Part shown: positions 36,335 to 47,645 of the stretch, piece by piece
Layout: the number at the start of each line of letters is the position of its first letter
How positions within the stretch are numbered: the first letter of the stretch is position 1
Assembly: GCA_941918925.1 (NCBI GenBank)
Contig: OW799234.1
Span: forward strand, 109,861,884-109,925,883
Source: Phyto melanocephala
Taxonomy: Eukaryota; Arthropoda; Insecta; Diptera; Rhinophoridae
Length of the DNA stretch: 64,000 bases
Reading direction: 5' to 3'
Notes under the pieces: generated by a model
Database searches by the model: none
Seen by the model: the letters and a program-made list of their open reading frames with translations, nothing else
Told to the model about the DNA's origin: nothing
Program-made: the position numbers and the translations under genes

Positions 36335-36780
36335 AAACATAAAGGGTCCGCCAAATAACTTCTTTTTTTTTAACAGTGCGCAAAACATCGAGTGTAGCTT
36401 CGGCTGTGTGTCACGTAGCGACGTCCTGTTGAAACCAAATGTTGCCACAGTCCTCCTATTGAATTTTTGTGAACAATTCGTTCAACATGGCCCGATAACG
36501 ATTGCCATTGGCTGTAACGCTAATTTTCGAAGAAAAATGGCCCAATTATGTCTCTGAACCAAAATCCGCACCAAACAGTGACTCGTTTGTGACTTGTGTG
36601 TGACTCGTGACTCAATGTATGCATGCGGGTTTTCTGTGCCCCAAATTCAAAAATTTTGCTTGTTAACATACCCGCCAAATCAAAATGAGCTTCATCTGAA
36701 AAGATGATTTTTTTGGCAAAATCGGCAACTTCTGTAAGTTGATCGCAGGCCCACTTAGCGAAGCGTATACACAACCATAT
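36335..36780 (-). pseudogene. Mariner-like transposase remnant inside a family-1 element
   Basis: The minus frame reads CIRFAKWACDQLTEVADFAKKIIFSDEAHFDLAG (first catalytic Asp in FSDEAHFDL), then RVTVWCGFWFRDIIGPFFFEN. After a stop it continues TANGNRYRAMLNELF and NIWFQQDVAT.HTAEATL, with Gly of the usual QQDGAT replaced. One inverted-repeat end (AAAGGGTCCGCCAAATAACTT) is at about 36341-36361. The third catalytic region is deleted. Same family as the relic at 24880. Confidence 0.75.
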
Positions 36781-36783
36781 TCG

Positions 36784-36964
36784 TTCAACGGAAGGATAAA
36801 ACTAATTATCTATCAAATCAGACATGAGCTAAGTATTACCATTCACGTATTTCATATTAATGAGATGGATGATGATACAAAAAATTTTTTTCGCATGTCT
36901 ACACGTTGTCAAGGGTTTACATATAAGATTTGGCAGGGTTGTACAATTTGTGCGTAATTTGTTT
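36784..36964 (+). mobile_element. Family-1a element, 3' part, diverged
   Basis: 'CATTCACGTATTTCATAT', 'TCTACACGTTGTCAAGGGT' and a decayed hairpin ('GATTTGGCAGGGTTGTACAA') followed by GTGCGTAATTTGTTTT align to other family-1 3' ends. The hairpin no longer pairs well. Confidence 0.55.
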
Positions 36965-39785
36965 TACAAAAAATCGACTTGCCTATTAATAAATAAGATA
37001 TAGATAGATAACCACACGGAAAGAAAAAATATGGTTGTGGTAACCATAATCGAAGAGCAACATACTCTGATTGAATTGTATGATTATGGAACATTGATTG
37101 GTTACCAGTTATCATTATTATGTTTATTAAAAGTACCATTCAATAATCATATGTATGACTACAAATGAAATCAACAGTATTTGCTTTTTTACGGCAAATT
37201 ATTGTCTTTTGCTGTAACATACACATATTGAATGTACTCACCAATTTAATTGCAATTTTAATACCAATATTTTTTTACATTTTCTCGTTTATTTGTAAAT
37301 TTTCTTTAATTTTTAAAAAATTTTGTTCGTTTTTTTTTTGACATCTCAAACTTTTAAAATAATAAAAATTTATTCAGTAAGAAGAAGAACAGTTGAAATC
37401 AAATTATTATTAAAAAAAAATCATAGCTTGATTAATTTAAAATCATACTGTTGCCTCACCTATTATTTAATGATTATTTCTAATTTTTAATGCTTTTGAA
37501 TAAAATGTTATTTTTGTCAAATTATTTTTTTTAAATCATGCTATTTCTAATGATAGCCATTTTGAAATTTTTAGGAAAAGTAAACATTAAATGATACAAT
37601 TTAAACAATAATAACTATTACTTGTTTTCGACAACCAAATATTGTTATAGAAACTATAATATGACCGTCGTGATCATGTCGTAACCATGGTTTTTCTTTG
37701 CGTGCAGTTGTAGTACTCCACATATTTTGTTTTTTTTGTATTTAGGAACTTCAGTTCATTTTACGTGAAGTTTACTCAAAGGTTTGTTTAAACTTCTCTC
37801 ACCAATGGCGGTCTCTAAAAACTAACTTACTTAACAAAATAAATTGTTTTTATTCAGGATCAGAGTTAACGGGTTTTTGCTAGTTTTAAATAAAACAATG
37901 TTTTTTTTTTGTTTACATAAGAAAAACATTAAAGTTTTATTGTTTTAATAATTTTTTGTTTCGGTATTATATTTTGTTAAAAAAATATTTATTTATATTT
38001 ATGTATTTATGTATGTATGTATATTTTTAACATTTGAATTTAGTACACGATATAAATTTATATTAAGAAAACATAATATAAACAATAAATACAACGAGAA
38101 TTCTCACATTTTTTAATTACTATATAATATTATGTACACATTATTGATTAATTGAATGATTAATTAATTAATTTTTATTAATTTAATAAAAACTGTTTAC
38201 AACTAAAATTAAAAATGCAAACTAAACAATTTAAGAAATAAAATTTATGGTGTAGAGCGGTTTTAAAAGACAATTTATTACATTAAATAGCGAAAAAAGT
38301 AGTAGTAGTTACAATATAGAGTTTAAATGAAATTACAAAAATATTAAAAAAAAATTTTGATAAAAAAAAAAGATTAAAATAGAATGCGTAAGTCTAATAA
38401 TTATATAAGGATTTTTAATATTTGGGCAAGTTTGTTTAAGATTTTAAATTATTTTTTTGTGTTTTTTTTTTTAATTTTTTTTTATTTTTAGTTTTTATTG
38501 AAAATTATTATTTTTTTTGTAAATTTAATTATATTAGATTACAAAAATATATTGTTTTGTATTGACTTAATTTTTAACTGTATATATTTTTTTTGTACAT
38601 AAAACATTGATTTAAAAAGGTACTTTAAAAATTATAAAATAATTTAATAAATATTTTTTTTTACAAATATTACAAATTACGATTTTAATTTTAATTACAA
38701 ACTAACAAAGACAATTTTAGGGGAGGAAATATTTTAATGTTGTAAGTAGACTTGCGTCCGACTCTGTTGTTACTTTAGTTAATTTTTGACCACCATCTAG
38801 TCCGTTTAATTTCCAAACTTTATTTAAATTACAGTGTTGTTCGTGGCACACATGAACTAGGTTGTTGTCAAAAATGAACCAAAGTAACCGATTGACCTAA
38901 TTCTGATTATAGGATTTTTTATTTTTGTATAAATACTTAGTTAATAATTTTTGGGATTAGTATTTTAAAATATTTATGTTTTAAGGGTTTTATTTATAAA
39001 TCACAAATAAATATTGCTACTGGATTTACACCTACATATGCTCACGTTTCAAGTGCTAATGCGTTTTTATATTTTTTGTTTGTTATAAAAATAACACCTT
39101 TTTTATGAAAATCGCTTTTGCCTTGCTTTACGAATGAAATGATATACAAGATAAGAGGTTATATGAATGAGGGCATGAATTTATAAACAACAAAAACTTA
39201 AAATTATTATGAAAAAAATACATTTATGTAAAATAAGAATAAGTAATAACAATTATTACAATTGATGGCTTCGCACGCTGTGTTATCATGACGTATTGTC
39301 ATAATTTGCCAAAATTGTTAAAACATTGTAAAAATAAATTTTTTTTTTAAATTTTGAAAAATTATGACAATGTGATTATATATCAATACGACGTAATATT
39401 ACACCTAGTGAATCCACCAAATAAATAATAACAAAACACACACACATTTAAAAGTTTCTGTAACTTTTTGTGGTGATTTTTTGATGAAAAAGACATACAA
39501 GAAGACACAAAGAAAATCTCATTAGTTAACATAATATCGATATTTGACGTTGCACATAATTTCTTTTTATGTGTATAAAACAGCGTTGGGGATAATGGGA
39601 GTTAAGGTTAAAAGCGTTTTGTAGTTCAATAATATTATTTCAAAGCTAATTGTATAAATTTGTGATTTTTTCGATTTTTGTGCAAGATTTAATTGTTTTG
39701 TATTTGAAACTTGTTAAAAAGAATTTATTTAAATACACAGGTTATGTATGTGGTTAAAGTATGTTTTAAGCTTTAAATAGGTTAA
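36965..39785. other. AT-rich, repeat-poor stretch downstream of the Fog-like gene
   Basis: No gene and no recognised transposon, only A/T tracts. The segment 38730-38900 is more complex than its surroundings. A possible 'AATAAA' on the minus strand occurs near 38820, but nothing ties it to a transcript. Confidence 0.35.
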
Positions 39786-39976
39786 GGGCCATTATTACAA
39801 CTTGCCTTTAGTTATAGGTAGGATTTTTTGTGCCCGATAAATAGCTTCGCATTATTAAAACTTCCATTTTTTATTGTTAACAATAATAATATTTAATAGA
39901 TAAAATATTAATAAATGCCATTTATCGGTCCGACAAAATCCTGCCTTTAACTAAAGGCAAGTTGTAATAATGGCCC
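39786..39976. mobile_element. PIF/Harbinger-type MITE with TAA duplication
   Basis: The 191-bp element starts GGGCCATTATTACAACTTGC, ends in the inverted copy, and is flanked by TAA at 39783-39785 and 39977-39979. Arms pair over about 50 bases with a few mismatches, and an inner pair (CCCGATAAA / TTTATCGG) extends the fold. A 3-bp TAA duplication and GGG-starting ends fit PIF/Harbinger. It lies about 2.2 kb downstream of the Fog-like coding sequence. Confidence 0.75.
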
Positions 39977-39979
39977 TAA

Positions 39980-42163
39980 AAAATTTATAATTTTAAAGCC
40001 GTTTTTGTAAGATACTTAGAGAAAACAAAAAGCTTAAGATGTGTATTGTATCCCTTAATATTACAGGTAACAGCTTTTCTGTAAAACTTTTCCGATTTAA
40101 TAAAGATTTATATGTATTACCAAAAATTCTTTAAATGTTTAGCCACTAATTTAAATTCCATCGTTTAAATATTTTTCTATTTATGATATTTAAAATTCAA
40201 TTTTTAATATTTAGATTTTGATTTTTTTTACAATTTTTAATTTGAGTTTCTCTCCTACATGCTAATTCAGTTACTATAGGGTATACAATGAAATTCTAAA
40301 CTTCGCAACTTATATATTAGTTGAAAATCTTCTTTAACTTTCCATTTCAAATAAGCATATGGATTTGTGAGGACGGCTTTTATTTATAAGAAGCTTTTGA
40401 TATTTTAAATCCTACTCAATGAGATTTGTGCTAATTTTTATTGTTAAAGCTTTATATCTTAGGGCTTAAGATTTTGGTACTTAACCGGGATCAACATAAT
40501 AAAATGGTTTTTATATATAAGTTGTTTAACAAAAACTTTTTTCTTATTCATATTTTTTTTAGTAATTTACAAAAGCTTTTTTAAACTCAATTGGATGAAT
40601 TTTGGTTCTGCAAGCTTTAGCTCAGATTTAAAGCTTTATCTTCGCCTTACCTGTACCCACCCAGGTAACCAATATGAATTTATTTTTATTTATTAATTTT
40701 ATACCATCTGAGGGAAGTTTTGACACACTGAAAAAGTTAGTTGGTTCTTTAGAAATTTATTTTTTAATGGCGAAAATTAAAGTATTAAACAAAGAAAGTG
40801 GGAGTCTTCATTAATGCCCTCGAAGTTTAACATAATTTAAAATTGTAATAACAATTCAACTTTATGGATCTTATGAAAGTTTCTGAATATCGTTTTATAT
40901 CTTACACTGTGAATTAGGTAAAAAATTTCTAAATTGATTTTCGAAATATGTATTTTCCCCAAACTGTTTAAATTAAAACTAATAGTTTTAATAGACATCT
41001 TAAGAGTTTGTTATTTAAAATCCTTTTTTTTATCTTTGAAGAACTTTTTTTTAATTAAAATTGTTTATAAAAAAACAAACTTTACAATACCAGCTTTACT
41101 CTGTTGAATGTAGAATTTAAAAAAGGGCTTTAAGATAATGCTTAACACTCATTTCCACTAAAACCATGGCGTAATATTTTACGTGCTTTTTTATAGCAGC
41201 TTTTCTTGATTGAATCCACTATATATAGCTTTATAAAATCAACAAAAACTTTCATCTAGGTAAGTAGGAAAGGGGGATGCTGGAAGCAAGAGCCACTTCC
41301 AACATCCATACTTGGAGACCAATACGGCCCACTGTGTTCATCTTTTATCTAAATTTTGTAAGAAAAGGACCTGGATTTGGCTACTAGATGTTTTCTTAAT
41401 TTTAAATTTACTTTAAGCATTACAAAGCAAAGCTTTTCTATGCACTTATAGTAAAACTGCTTAAAAGCTTCATATTTGAAAATGTTGAAAGCCAACATAC
41501 GTACTTAAACATAATACCTGTTTCTAAAATAAATCAAAGAGTCAATCCCCACATATTCATAATATATTTTTAAATTTATCAAAGGCTTATAGAACTAATT
41601 TTGTTTAAAAATGCTATTAAGTAAATCTTTAATAAATTTTAAAATTCATTATGTATGTAGGGTTGAAAGCTTAAACATACAATACGTAAATTACTAAATT
41701 GAAATTGTTATAACCACATTAAAAATTTTAATTAAAGCTTAAGTTAGCGTATAAGTGTTACTCACTATATGTGAGTTTAAAAGTTTTTAAAAGCAACTTA
41801 AAACTGTATTCTTGAACACAAAAATCTAATTTTTATATTTTATTTTTTTTAAATTGCCAAAAATATTGAAAATAATTTTGTTTGAAATAAATTTTGAACC
41901 CGAATTATTTAAATTCCTTCTAAAGCAGAGAAATTTGTAAAGCTAAAGGTTTGAAGACTGCCATAAATAAGGCAAAATTTAATGCCGGTTTAACTCTGCA
42001 ATCTTAGCTGCCGCCTTTACCTCCTCTCTCTCTCTCTTTCACTCCCATCATTGACTATAATATTTTTTTTCTTTCTTTAAACTAATACTTTTAAGGCGTT
42101 TTAAAGTTTTTCCTACAAACAATTAAACTAAAAACAAATAAACAAACAAATTTCAACTAAAGT
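39980..42163. other. Repeat-poor 3' flank of the Fog-like gene
   Basis: This contains the probable 3' untranslated region on the minus strand. The first minus-strand AATAAA downstream of the stop is at about 41839-41844, roughly 320 bases from it. A 12-bp-stem hairpin lies at 41275-41307. A CTCTCTCTCTCTTTC tract lies at 42025-42041. No other coding exon is apparent. Confidence 0.4.
41275..41307 (-). other. Short GC-rich hairpin, candidate RNA structure
   Basis: The 12-base arms 41275-41286 and 41296-41307 pair around a 9-base loop. On the minus strand the one non-Watson-Crick position is G-U, while on the plus strand it is a C-A mismatch. The fold is thus better in the sense direction of the Fog-like gene. 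No microRNA-like second arm length is evident. Confidence 0.3.
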
Positions 42164-44716
42164 TTAACTTGATCTGGGAGCATGATATGTGGACCAAAAT
42201 CGTAATAACAGAGGTTGTTCTTCGGGGTTTGCCTCTTGTTCTTCTTGTTGTTTTTCACTGTTTGTGGGTTTGTCTAAACGCCAGGCTACCGGTAGCCACC
42301 AGTAGGACGACCCATATGCACTGTTAGTAGAGGTTTCTTGATTACTACTACTTCTGCTACTGCTCGCTATAGTTGTCGATGAAGGTGTAAAATATTCTTC
42401 TGCATTTGTTGTTGTTGCTGTGGAAGATTTTTCGGTTAATATGCTATTAAAACCATTTATTCTAATAATTTTACTATTTCTATTACTGCGTGTAGCAGAC
42501 GATGATGACTCACTGGTGTCTACTTTGTGTGATTGATTTTGTATGAAGCTTTTTTGAGTATTAGTTAAAGAACGGTTGGTTGTTGTTGTAAGTAGTGGCA
42601 TTATTTTTGACCATATTTGTAATGTTGATGGAGTAGGTTTTGTTGTTATTGTAGAACTTTCACTCGCACCAGAGGGAGTTGAACTTGTTGAAATTTCATC
42701 TGTGCTTTCAATTGTTGTTGATGTTATGATGGGCTTTTCAGAGGTTGTTGATGTTTGCATTGCTTTAGTGGTAGTTAAGGTAGTATCCGGACGTATGCCC
42801 TTCACCAACTCGTTAATTATTCGCAATTCTTCGGCCAGATTAATTTCTCTTGTTAATGGTGTTGTTTTAGTTGCTGATGCTGTTGTCGCCTCTGTTACTG
42901 TGGCTGTTGTTAATTTACTGTCGGAGCGTTGTGTTACTTGGCTATCTGGTTTAGAAAAATGTTGATAGTAAAACCGGTCATTATTATTAAAGTTGTTTTT
43001 GTCGCTTTCATTATGGACCGTAAGTAACGGTGTTAATGTTGCTTTTGTTGTTGTTGTTGTTATTATTGGTTCTTTTACTGTGTTTGTTTCTCTGGGCACA
43101 CTGTTACTGGTTGTTGTTTCAGTAGTCGTTGTTATAGCCGCTGCTTCTCTTGGGTTTGTTATTGCAGTGGACACCACTTTAACTGGTTCTACTTTCGATT
43201 TCTTCAAAACCACATGTTGTTGCCGTTGATCTTTTTGGCCTTTACGCAAGCGCTGTAATTCTTCAAAATCCTTTTGTACCCGTTCTTGTAGCAACAACAA
43301 TTCTTTAAGTTCTTGTTGTGTAGACAATGATGGATTGCTGAATGAAGATGTTTCAAGTGCAGTCGTTTCATCTAATTGTATAGGTGTTGTGGTCTCTAAA
43401 AGTTCATCATACATTACACTTTCCAAGGTTGAATCTTTAACCGCATCATTATCATCACCATCACTGTCGATACCAGTCGACATTGAGGGATTTATGGTAA
43501 CACTCCTTGTAAACTCTTGTTTGTCCTTCAGTGGCATTTCTTGATTAATAATTTCGTTGGCAAAAGTGGTAATTTCTTCATCATCTAATTGAAGGCTTGA
43601 CACATCTGTAGAACTTTTATTTTGTTCCTCCAAAGCAACTGTTGTAAGCGAAGAAGAACTTCCAGTATCGGGTAACTCTTGCAGTGTGGTTTGGTTTACT
43701 ATAGGCAAAAAGGATTCGTTTCTTAATAAAGTTTGTAAATCATTTTCCGGCTGTTTGTCTGTATCTTTGCTAATAGCAGTAGTTGTTTCTGTATCCATCA
43801 ATGTGGTCACCAGTTGTATGTCATTTTGTATTATTTGCATTTTATTAGGCTGGTGTGTTTCATACCCAGATGCGGGCAAAGAAATTGCCTCAACTTTAAA
43901 GCCATCTTCTGGGGGCAAAGTAGCTAATATATTACCGTCCACAGATGTTCTATCACTACTGGAAGATGATGTTGAGCCTTTCTCTGTTTGGGCAGAAATT
44001 TCGAAATTATTTGAAATATTGGAGGCTTCGCCTAACAAGTCATTTATGGCAGCTGTATTTATTGTCTCTATGGCAGTTACATTATTTGCCTGATTACTTT
44101 CAACATTTTTCTCCTTCTCCAACTCCGCACTCAATATTCCCTCATTCGATAACGCTGAATAGTCTTCCAATGGCTCTTCATGAAATATATCAAATTTGTT
44201 TTGAAATATATTAAATTTTAATGGTTCATCTTTTGAAGGTGGTTTCAAATCTACCGTTATACCATCTACAGATTTTTCTGTCTCAGCGACTGGCATTTCA
44301 CTACCGTACGGTAAGGCATCAGCTATTTCCTCGCCTATATCATCGTAATCGTATAGTTCATCCGTTTGTGTATTACCCACCAAGAGACCCAAAGCATTTA
44401 AATCGATCAACACGTCATTGGATCCTATAACGATGGGTATACATTTGGTGTCCACCTGTTTATGGCCTGCTGGACATTCGACTCGCAGTGGCAGCGTAAA
44501 TATTGATTTTGGTGTTACTTTACGTGATTTCACTTGTTGTTTTTGTTCTGGTGGTAACTCAATCCAGGCCTGCCATGCCAAATTCTCTACCGTACTTTCG
44601 ATGGGCTTAGATGTCACTGGCAAAGCGAGCGACGATCTCAAGGGCATATCAAGTATCATAAGCACTTGCATGGCCGCCAGCAGCTGTGCCATAAATATTG
44701 TGGGTGTAAAATGCAT
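42164..44716 (-). CDS. Secreted Ser/Thr-rich protein, probable Folded gastrulation (Fog)-like ligand
   Basis: An 850-residue single-exon frame. The ATG has AAA at -3 to -1 and an in-frame stop two codons further upstream (44723-44725), so the start is well supported. Residues 1-31 form a signal peptide (hydrophobic MAQLLAAMQVLMILDM). Residues 46-96 are compact and conserved-looking: LAWQAWIELPPEQ, KVTPKSIFTLP and a two-cysteine CPAGHKQVDTKC segment (Cys81, Cys92). The rest is low-complexity Ser/Thr/Glu with N-glycosylation sequons (for example Asn212, 233, 333, 341, 366) and Thr runs at about 528-535 and later. A charged helical, coiled-coil-prone stretch lies at about 467-500 (LLLLQERVQKDFEELQRL). 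There is no membrane anchor. Drosophila Fog is a secreted, heavily O-glycosylated, Ser/Thr-rich protein of about 730 residues that signals through the GPCR Mist and Concertina (G-alpha 12/13) to trigger apical constriction. The Fog call rests on remembered similarity of the N-terminal block and overall design. A different secreted mucin-like protein is possible. Confidence 0.6.
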   Translation of the reverse strand: MHFTPTIFMAQLLAAMQVLMILDMPLRSSLALPVTSKPIESTVENLAWQAWIELPPEQKQQVKSRKVTPKSIFTLPLRVECPAGHKQVDTKCIPIVIGSNDVLIDLNALGLLVGNTQTDELYDYDDIGEEIADALPYGSEMPVAETEKSVDGITVDLKPPSKDEPLKFNIFQNKFDIFHEEPLEDYSALSNEGILSAELEKEKNVESNQANNVTAIETINTAAINDLLGEASNISNNFEISAQTEKGSTSSSSSDRTSVDGNILATLPPEDGFKVEAISLPASGYETHQPNKMQIIQNDIQLVTTLMDTETTTAISKDTDKQPENDLQTLLRNESFLPIVNQTTLQELPDTGSSSSLTTVALEEQNKSSTDVSSLQLDDEEITTFANEIINQEMPLKDKQEFTRSVTINPSMSTGIDSDGDDNDAVKDSTLESVMYDELLETTTPIQLDETTALETSSFSNPSLSTQQELKELLLLQERVQKDFEELQRLRKGQKDQRQQHVVLKKSKVEPVKVVSTAITNPREAAAITTTTETTTSNSVPRETNTVKEPIITTTTTKATLTPLLTVHNESDKNNFNNNDRFYYQHFSKPDSQVTQRSDSKLTTATVTEATTASATKTTPLTREINLAEELRIINELVKGIRPDTTLTTTKAMQTSTTSEKPIITSTTIESTDEISTSSTPSGASESSTITTKPTPSTLQIWSKIMPLLTTTTNRSLTNTQKSFIQNQSHKVDTSESSSSATRSNRNSKIIRINGFNSILTEKSSTATTTNAEEYFTPSSTTIASSSRSSSNQETSTNSAYGSSYWWLPVAWRLDKPTNSEKQQEEQEANPEEQPLLLRFWSTYHAPRSS

Positions 44717-44968
44717 TTTTATTTATTTTGTTTTTTTTATACAGTTTGCAAATTTTTCTTCTTACGTTGAATACCGATGGCAATTTCTTTTTTGAATTTT
44801 TCCTCTGGTATTGAACTTAAACAAATCAAATCCGTTGAAGTTTATTTATTTTTAAACTGTTTACTGTTTATACAATTTATGTTGTTTTGCAGACATTAGA
44901 CATGACTGTATTAATTACACTTGTGTTGAGTACACTATTCGATTTATTTCTTAATTTCCGTTTGCAAG
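44717..44968 (-). other. 5' untranslated part of the Fog-like coding exon with splice acceptor
   Basis: On the minus strand a pyrimidine tract (TTTTTTTTATTTCTTCTTTCAG) ends at 44969. This is a strong 3' splice site, placing 252 bases of 5'UTR before the ATG. An upstream exon would therefore exist. The best nearby donor on the same strand is ATG|GTAAGT at 46743-46748, giving a 1.8-kb intron; this pairing is speculative. Confidence 0.45.
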
Positions 44969-44985
44969 CTGAAAGAAGAAATAAA

Positions 44986-46224
44986 AAAAACAAATTAAAT
45001 TTTTTGTGCGAAAACAATAAAAAAGTGTTTTTTTTTAATAAAAATGAATATTGAACAAAGAGTGGGATATTTAAAAAAAAATAATATTTGCCTTTACTAG
45101 CCATTGTTCTCATTCTACTTGTTAGCAATAATAAGACATTTTTTTAATAAAAATCCAAATCTTCTCAACTACTTTTTAAGAATTTAAATGTTTAATCTTT
45201 TAAAACGCAAATGGCGGTGCTATTCTTTTTTCAGAAAGTCTGTAGAGGACAGCAATCTCACCTACAAATACTAGAGACTTAGTACGAAAAATATGCCTAT
45301 ACAAAGACGACAGTGTATTTAAAACAGTATACTGTTGTATTAAAGTAACAACAACGTATGAATACTTTATTAAATAAAAAATTTTGTTGAGATCGGCAAT
45401 GTGCCATCTCGCTTAGATCAAAAGTGTTTAGTGGCTTTACATATATATTTGCAATATGTAATAGCTCACTGAAAGTGTCCAATCAAAATGCTACTTCTAA
45501 AAGGTAACACATAGTTATGGTATTAACGTATAAATTCAATGAGATATTATTTTTTTTTTTTCAAAAAAAATCAATAAAAATAGATTTATTCTTTAAATAA
45601 ACATAACACTGACAAGACTCCTAGCAGCCAAACGCAAAAAAAAAACGTGAAAGCAGGCACAATTACAACATCAACAACAACTTTATAACGCACATTTTCA
45701 TAAAAAAAAGAAAACAAAGGAAAATAGTGTAGGAAGATATTGGGTGTATATTTAAAAAATGCAGAATTTACAAAAATTGGCGTATCCTTTGAATGCGATT
45801 TTTGTCGTTAATAATTTATATGTCGTTTTGCGGGATACATATCTGTCACTTATTCCCATTTATTATGTTCGTTCGTTTATTTTAAAGTATTGCCTATTTT
45901 CTACTGAACTTTACTGGATTGCATTCGTTTACACAAATTTTCATACGAAACGTAAACAGTCCAATAAAGTCCTGTAAAAAATAGTAAAAACATTTGGTAA
46001 ACGAACGAACCCATTATTATTATATATTATAGTATAAACAGCATAGTATCGAATTTTGTGCCATCAAAGCGTAGCATGCGGAAAATGCTGCTTTACTCTT
46101 TTAATTTGAAAAAAAACTGCCATTAAAGTATATCGATTGTTTACCGAACGGTATAGGAGAGAGTCAATTTTGCATTAAAAAATTGAATCATTAAAATAAC
46201 TCGAAGCATAGGAGATCGTAAGTA
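44986..46224. other. AT-rich stretch upstream of the Fog-like gene
   Basis: No coding signal or recognised repeat. It could be the first intron of the Fog-like gene. An open frame at 45759-45977 (+) is hydrophobic and unrecognised. Confidence 0.35.
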
Positions 46225-46500
46225 AGTTCCGGCGAACTGGCTGAATTGATACCAAAACCAAAAATCCATGGCGATAAGGTAATTCTGCCTGGCTCGCCTT
46301 TTATACAGTGTAACCTATGCCTCATCCAATCACTATTTGTTTCGATCGATGTAGAATGCACTCTCTCTCTCTGGGATACGCTTCATTTCAAAACAGGTTA
46401 TCCAAAATTAGCTGGTTCTGCTACTGGCCTCAAAAGATGAACAGTTCTCTAACGCGAAATCCATATGGAAAAATTGAATATTTAACAATGGCCACTACTT
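46225..46500 (+). pseudogene. Mariner-like transposase C-terminal remnant
   Basis: Decayed frames read PKPKIHGDKVIL (the strand before the second Asp) and then LFRSM.NALSLSGIRFISKQVIQN.LVLLLASKDEQF. This follows the 'HLFRSMQHALSG..F.S.E.I..WLD.W.ASKDEQFF' pattern near the C-terminus of irritans-type mariners. The segment with the catalytic Asp is deleted, and stops and frame shifts are present. Confidence 0.6.
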
Positions 46501-46835
46501 TGATGAAATTGATATTAACTACTGCTTCAAAGTTAAAACTAAAAAATTGAAAATATACAGCATTTTTAAGTAATACATCCAATATTTTACTAAGACTAGA
46601 GAAGATACAAGAATTAAACAACTAAAAATATATTTATCACGAAAAAAATAATTTATCACATCATAAAAACATTGTTATTTTTTGCTTTTATTTGTTAATG
46701 TGCGTTAAGTAGAAATATAAAGCACTTTTTTAACGTTAAGAAACTTACCATTTTTGACACAACGATGCACAGTGGGCACATTCGTAAAAATACTAAAACT
46801 AATAACGCTTTTAAAAAATAGAGCCCATATTAAAA
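46501..46835. other. Stretch with a strong minus-strand splice donor
   Basis: The minus-strand sequence CAAAAATG|GTAAGTTT at 46741-46755 matches the 5' splice consensus closely. The 80 bases upstream of it (to 46830) could be a non-coding first exon of the Fog-like gene, bordering the repeat at 46836. No other features. Confidence 0.3.
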
Positions 46836-47645
46836 AACAAGTAAGTGCGCTATATTCGGCCGTGCCGAATCTTATATACCCTTCACAACGTGTAGTCATG
46901 CAATAACAGTGGTTTGTGTCACCATTCATCCCATATGAAATACGTACATACATATAAAAACATACATATATAAAAACGTCCCATTGTAAAATTAAAAATT
47001 CACGTATGTATGTTAAAAAAACAAAAAAAAAAAAATTTTTAAAAAATTTAAAAAAAAAATTTAAAAAAAAATTAAAAAAAAAAATTTTAAAAAAAATTTA
47101 AAAAAAAATTTAAAAAAAAATTAAAAAAAAATAATAAAAATATAAATAATATATTAAATAAAAAAATAAAAAAAAAAAATAAAAAAAAATTAAAAAAAAA
47201 TTTAAAAAAAAATTTTTTTGGCTCAGCTGGGATTCGATGCCACGTTTTCTTTAACCAGTATACACGTTTGTATGTATGTATGTTGTTGTTGTAATGTTGT
47301 TTTTGTGAAAAAAAATCGAGGTGGTCGTGGGTTTTTGCTCATATCTCAGTTGTTTATGTACCGATGTTTCTGATTTTCAATACCGATCTACTCCCGAATA
47401 TTTCTGATATTTTAATACCTTACCCGGGTCCAACCTATCTCGGGGGGCTTCAAAAAGTTGATTTCAACATACAAACGGACAGACGGTCAGACGGACAGAC
47501 TGACAGACTGACAGAGCTTAATCGATTCCCCTATTCATATGCTTTCAGAAAATATATACTATATGGGGTCGGAAATGAAAATTGTAGAAATTTCACACGG
47601 AATGACAAACCTATATATACCCTTTTTCACTGTGTGAAGGGTATA
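46836..47645 (-). mobile_element. Family-1a element, full length
   Basis: The 3' end ACAAGTAAGTGCGC plus hairpin is at the left, an A/T core with TTTAAAAAAA palindromes at 47010-47215, a GGACAGAC/TGACAGAC microsatellite at 47476-47515, and the 5' end GTGAAGGGTATA at 47634-47645. It is close in sequence to 10482-11277. Confidence 0.8.

Noticed and set aside
41258..41266. Perfect-looking plus-strand splice donor TAG|GTAAGT
   Set aside because: No open frame or exon-like sequence adjoins it on the plus strand, and such motifs occur by chance in 64 kb.
42576..44795. Several plus-strand frames opposite the Fog-like gene
   Set aside because: They are antisense shadows of a Thr/Ser-rich coding sequence (Val/Leu-rich readings) with no independent support.
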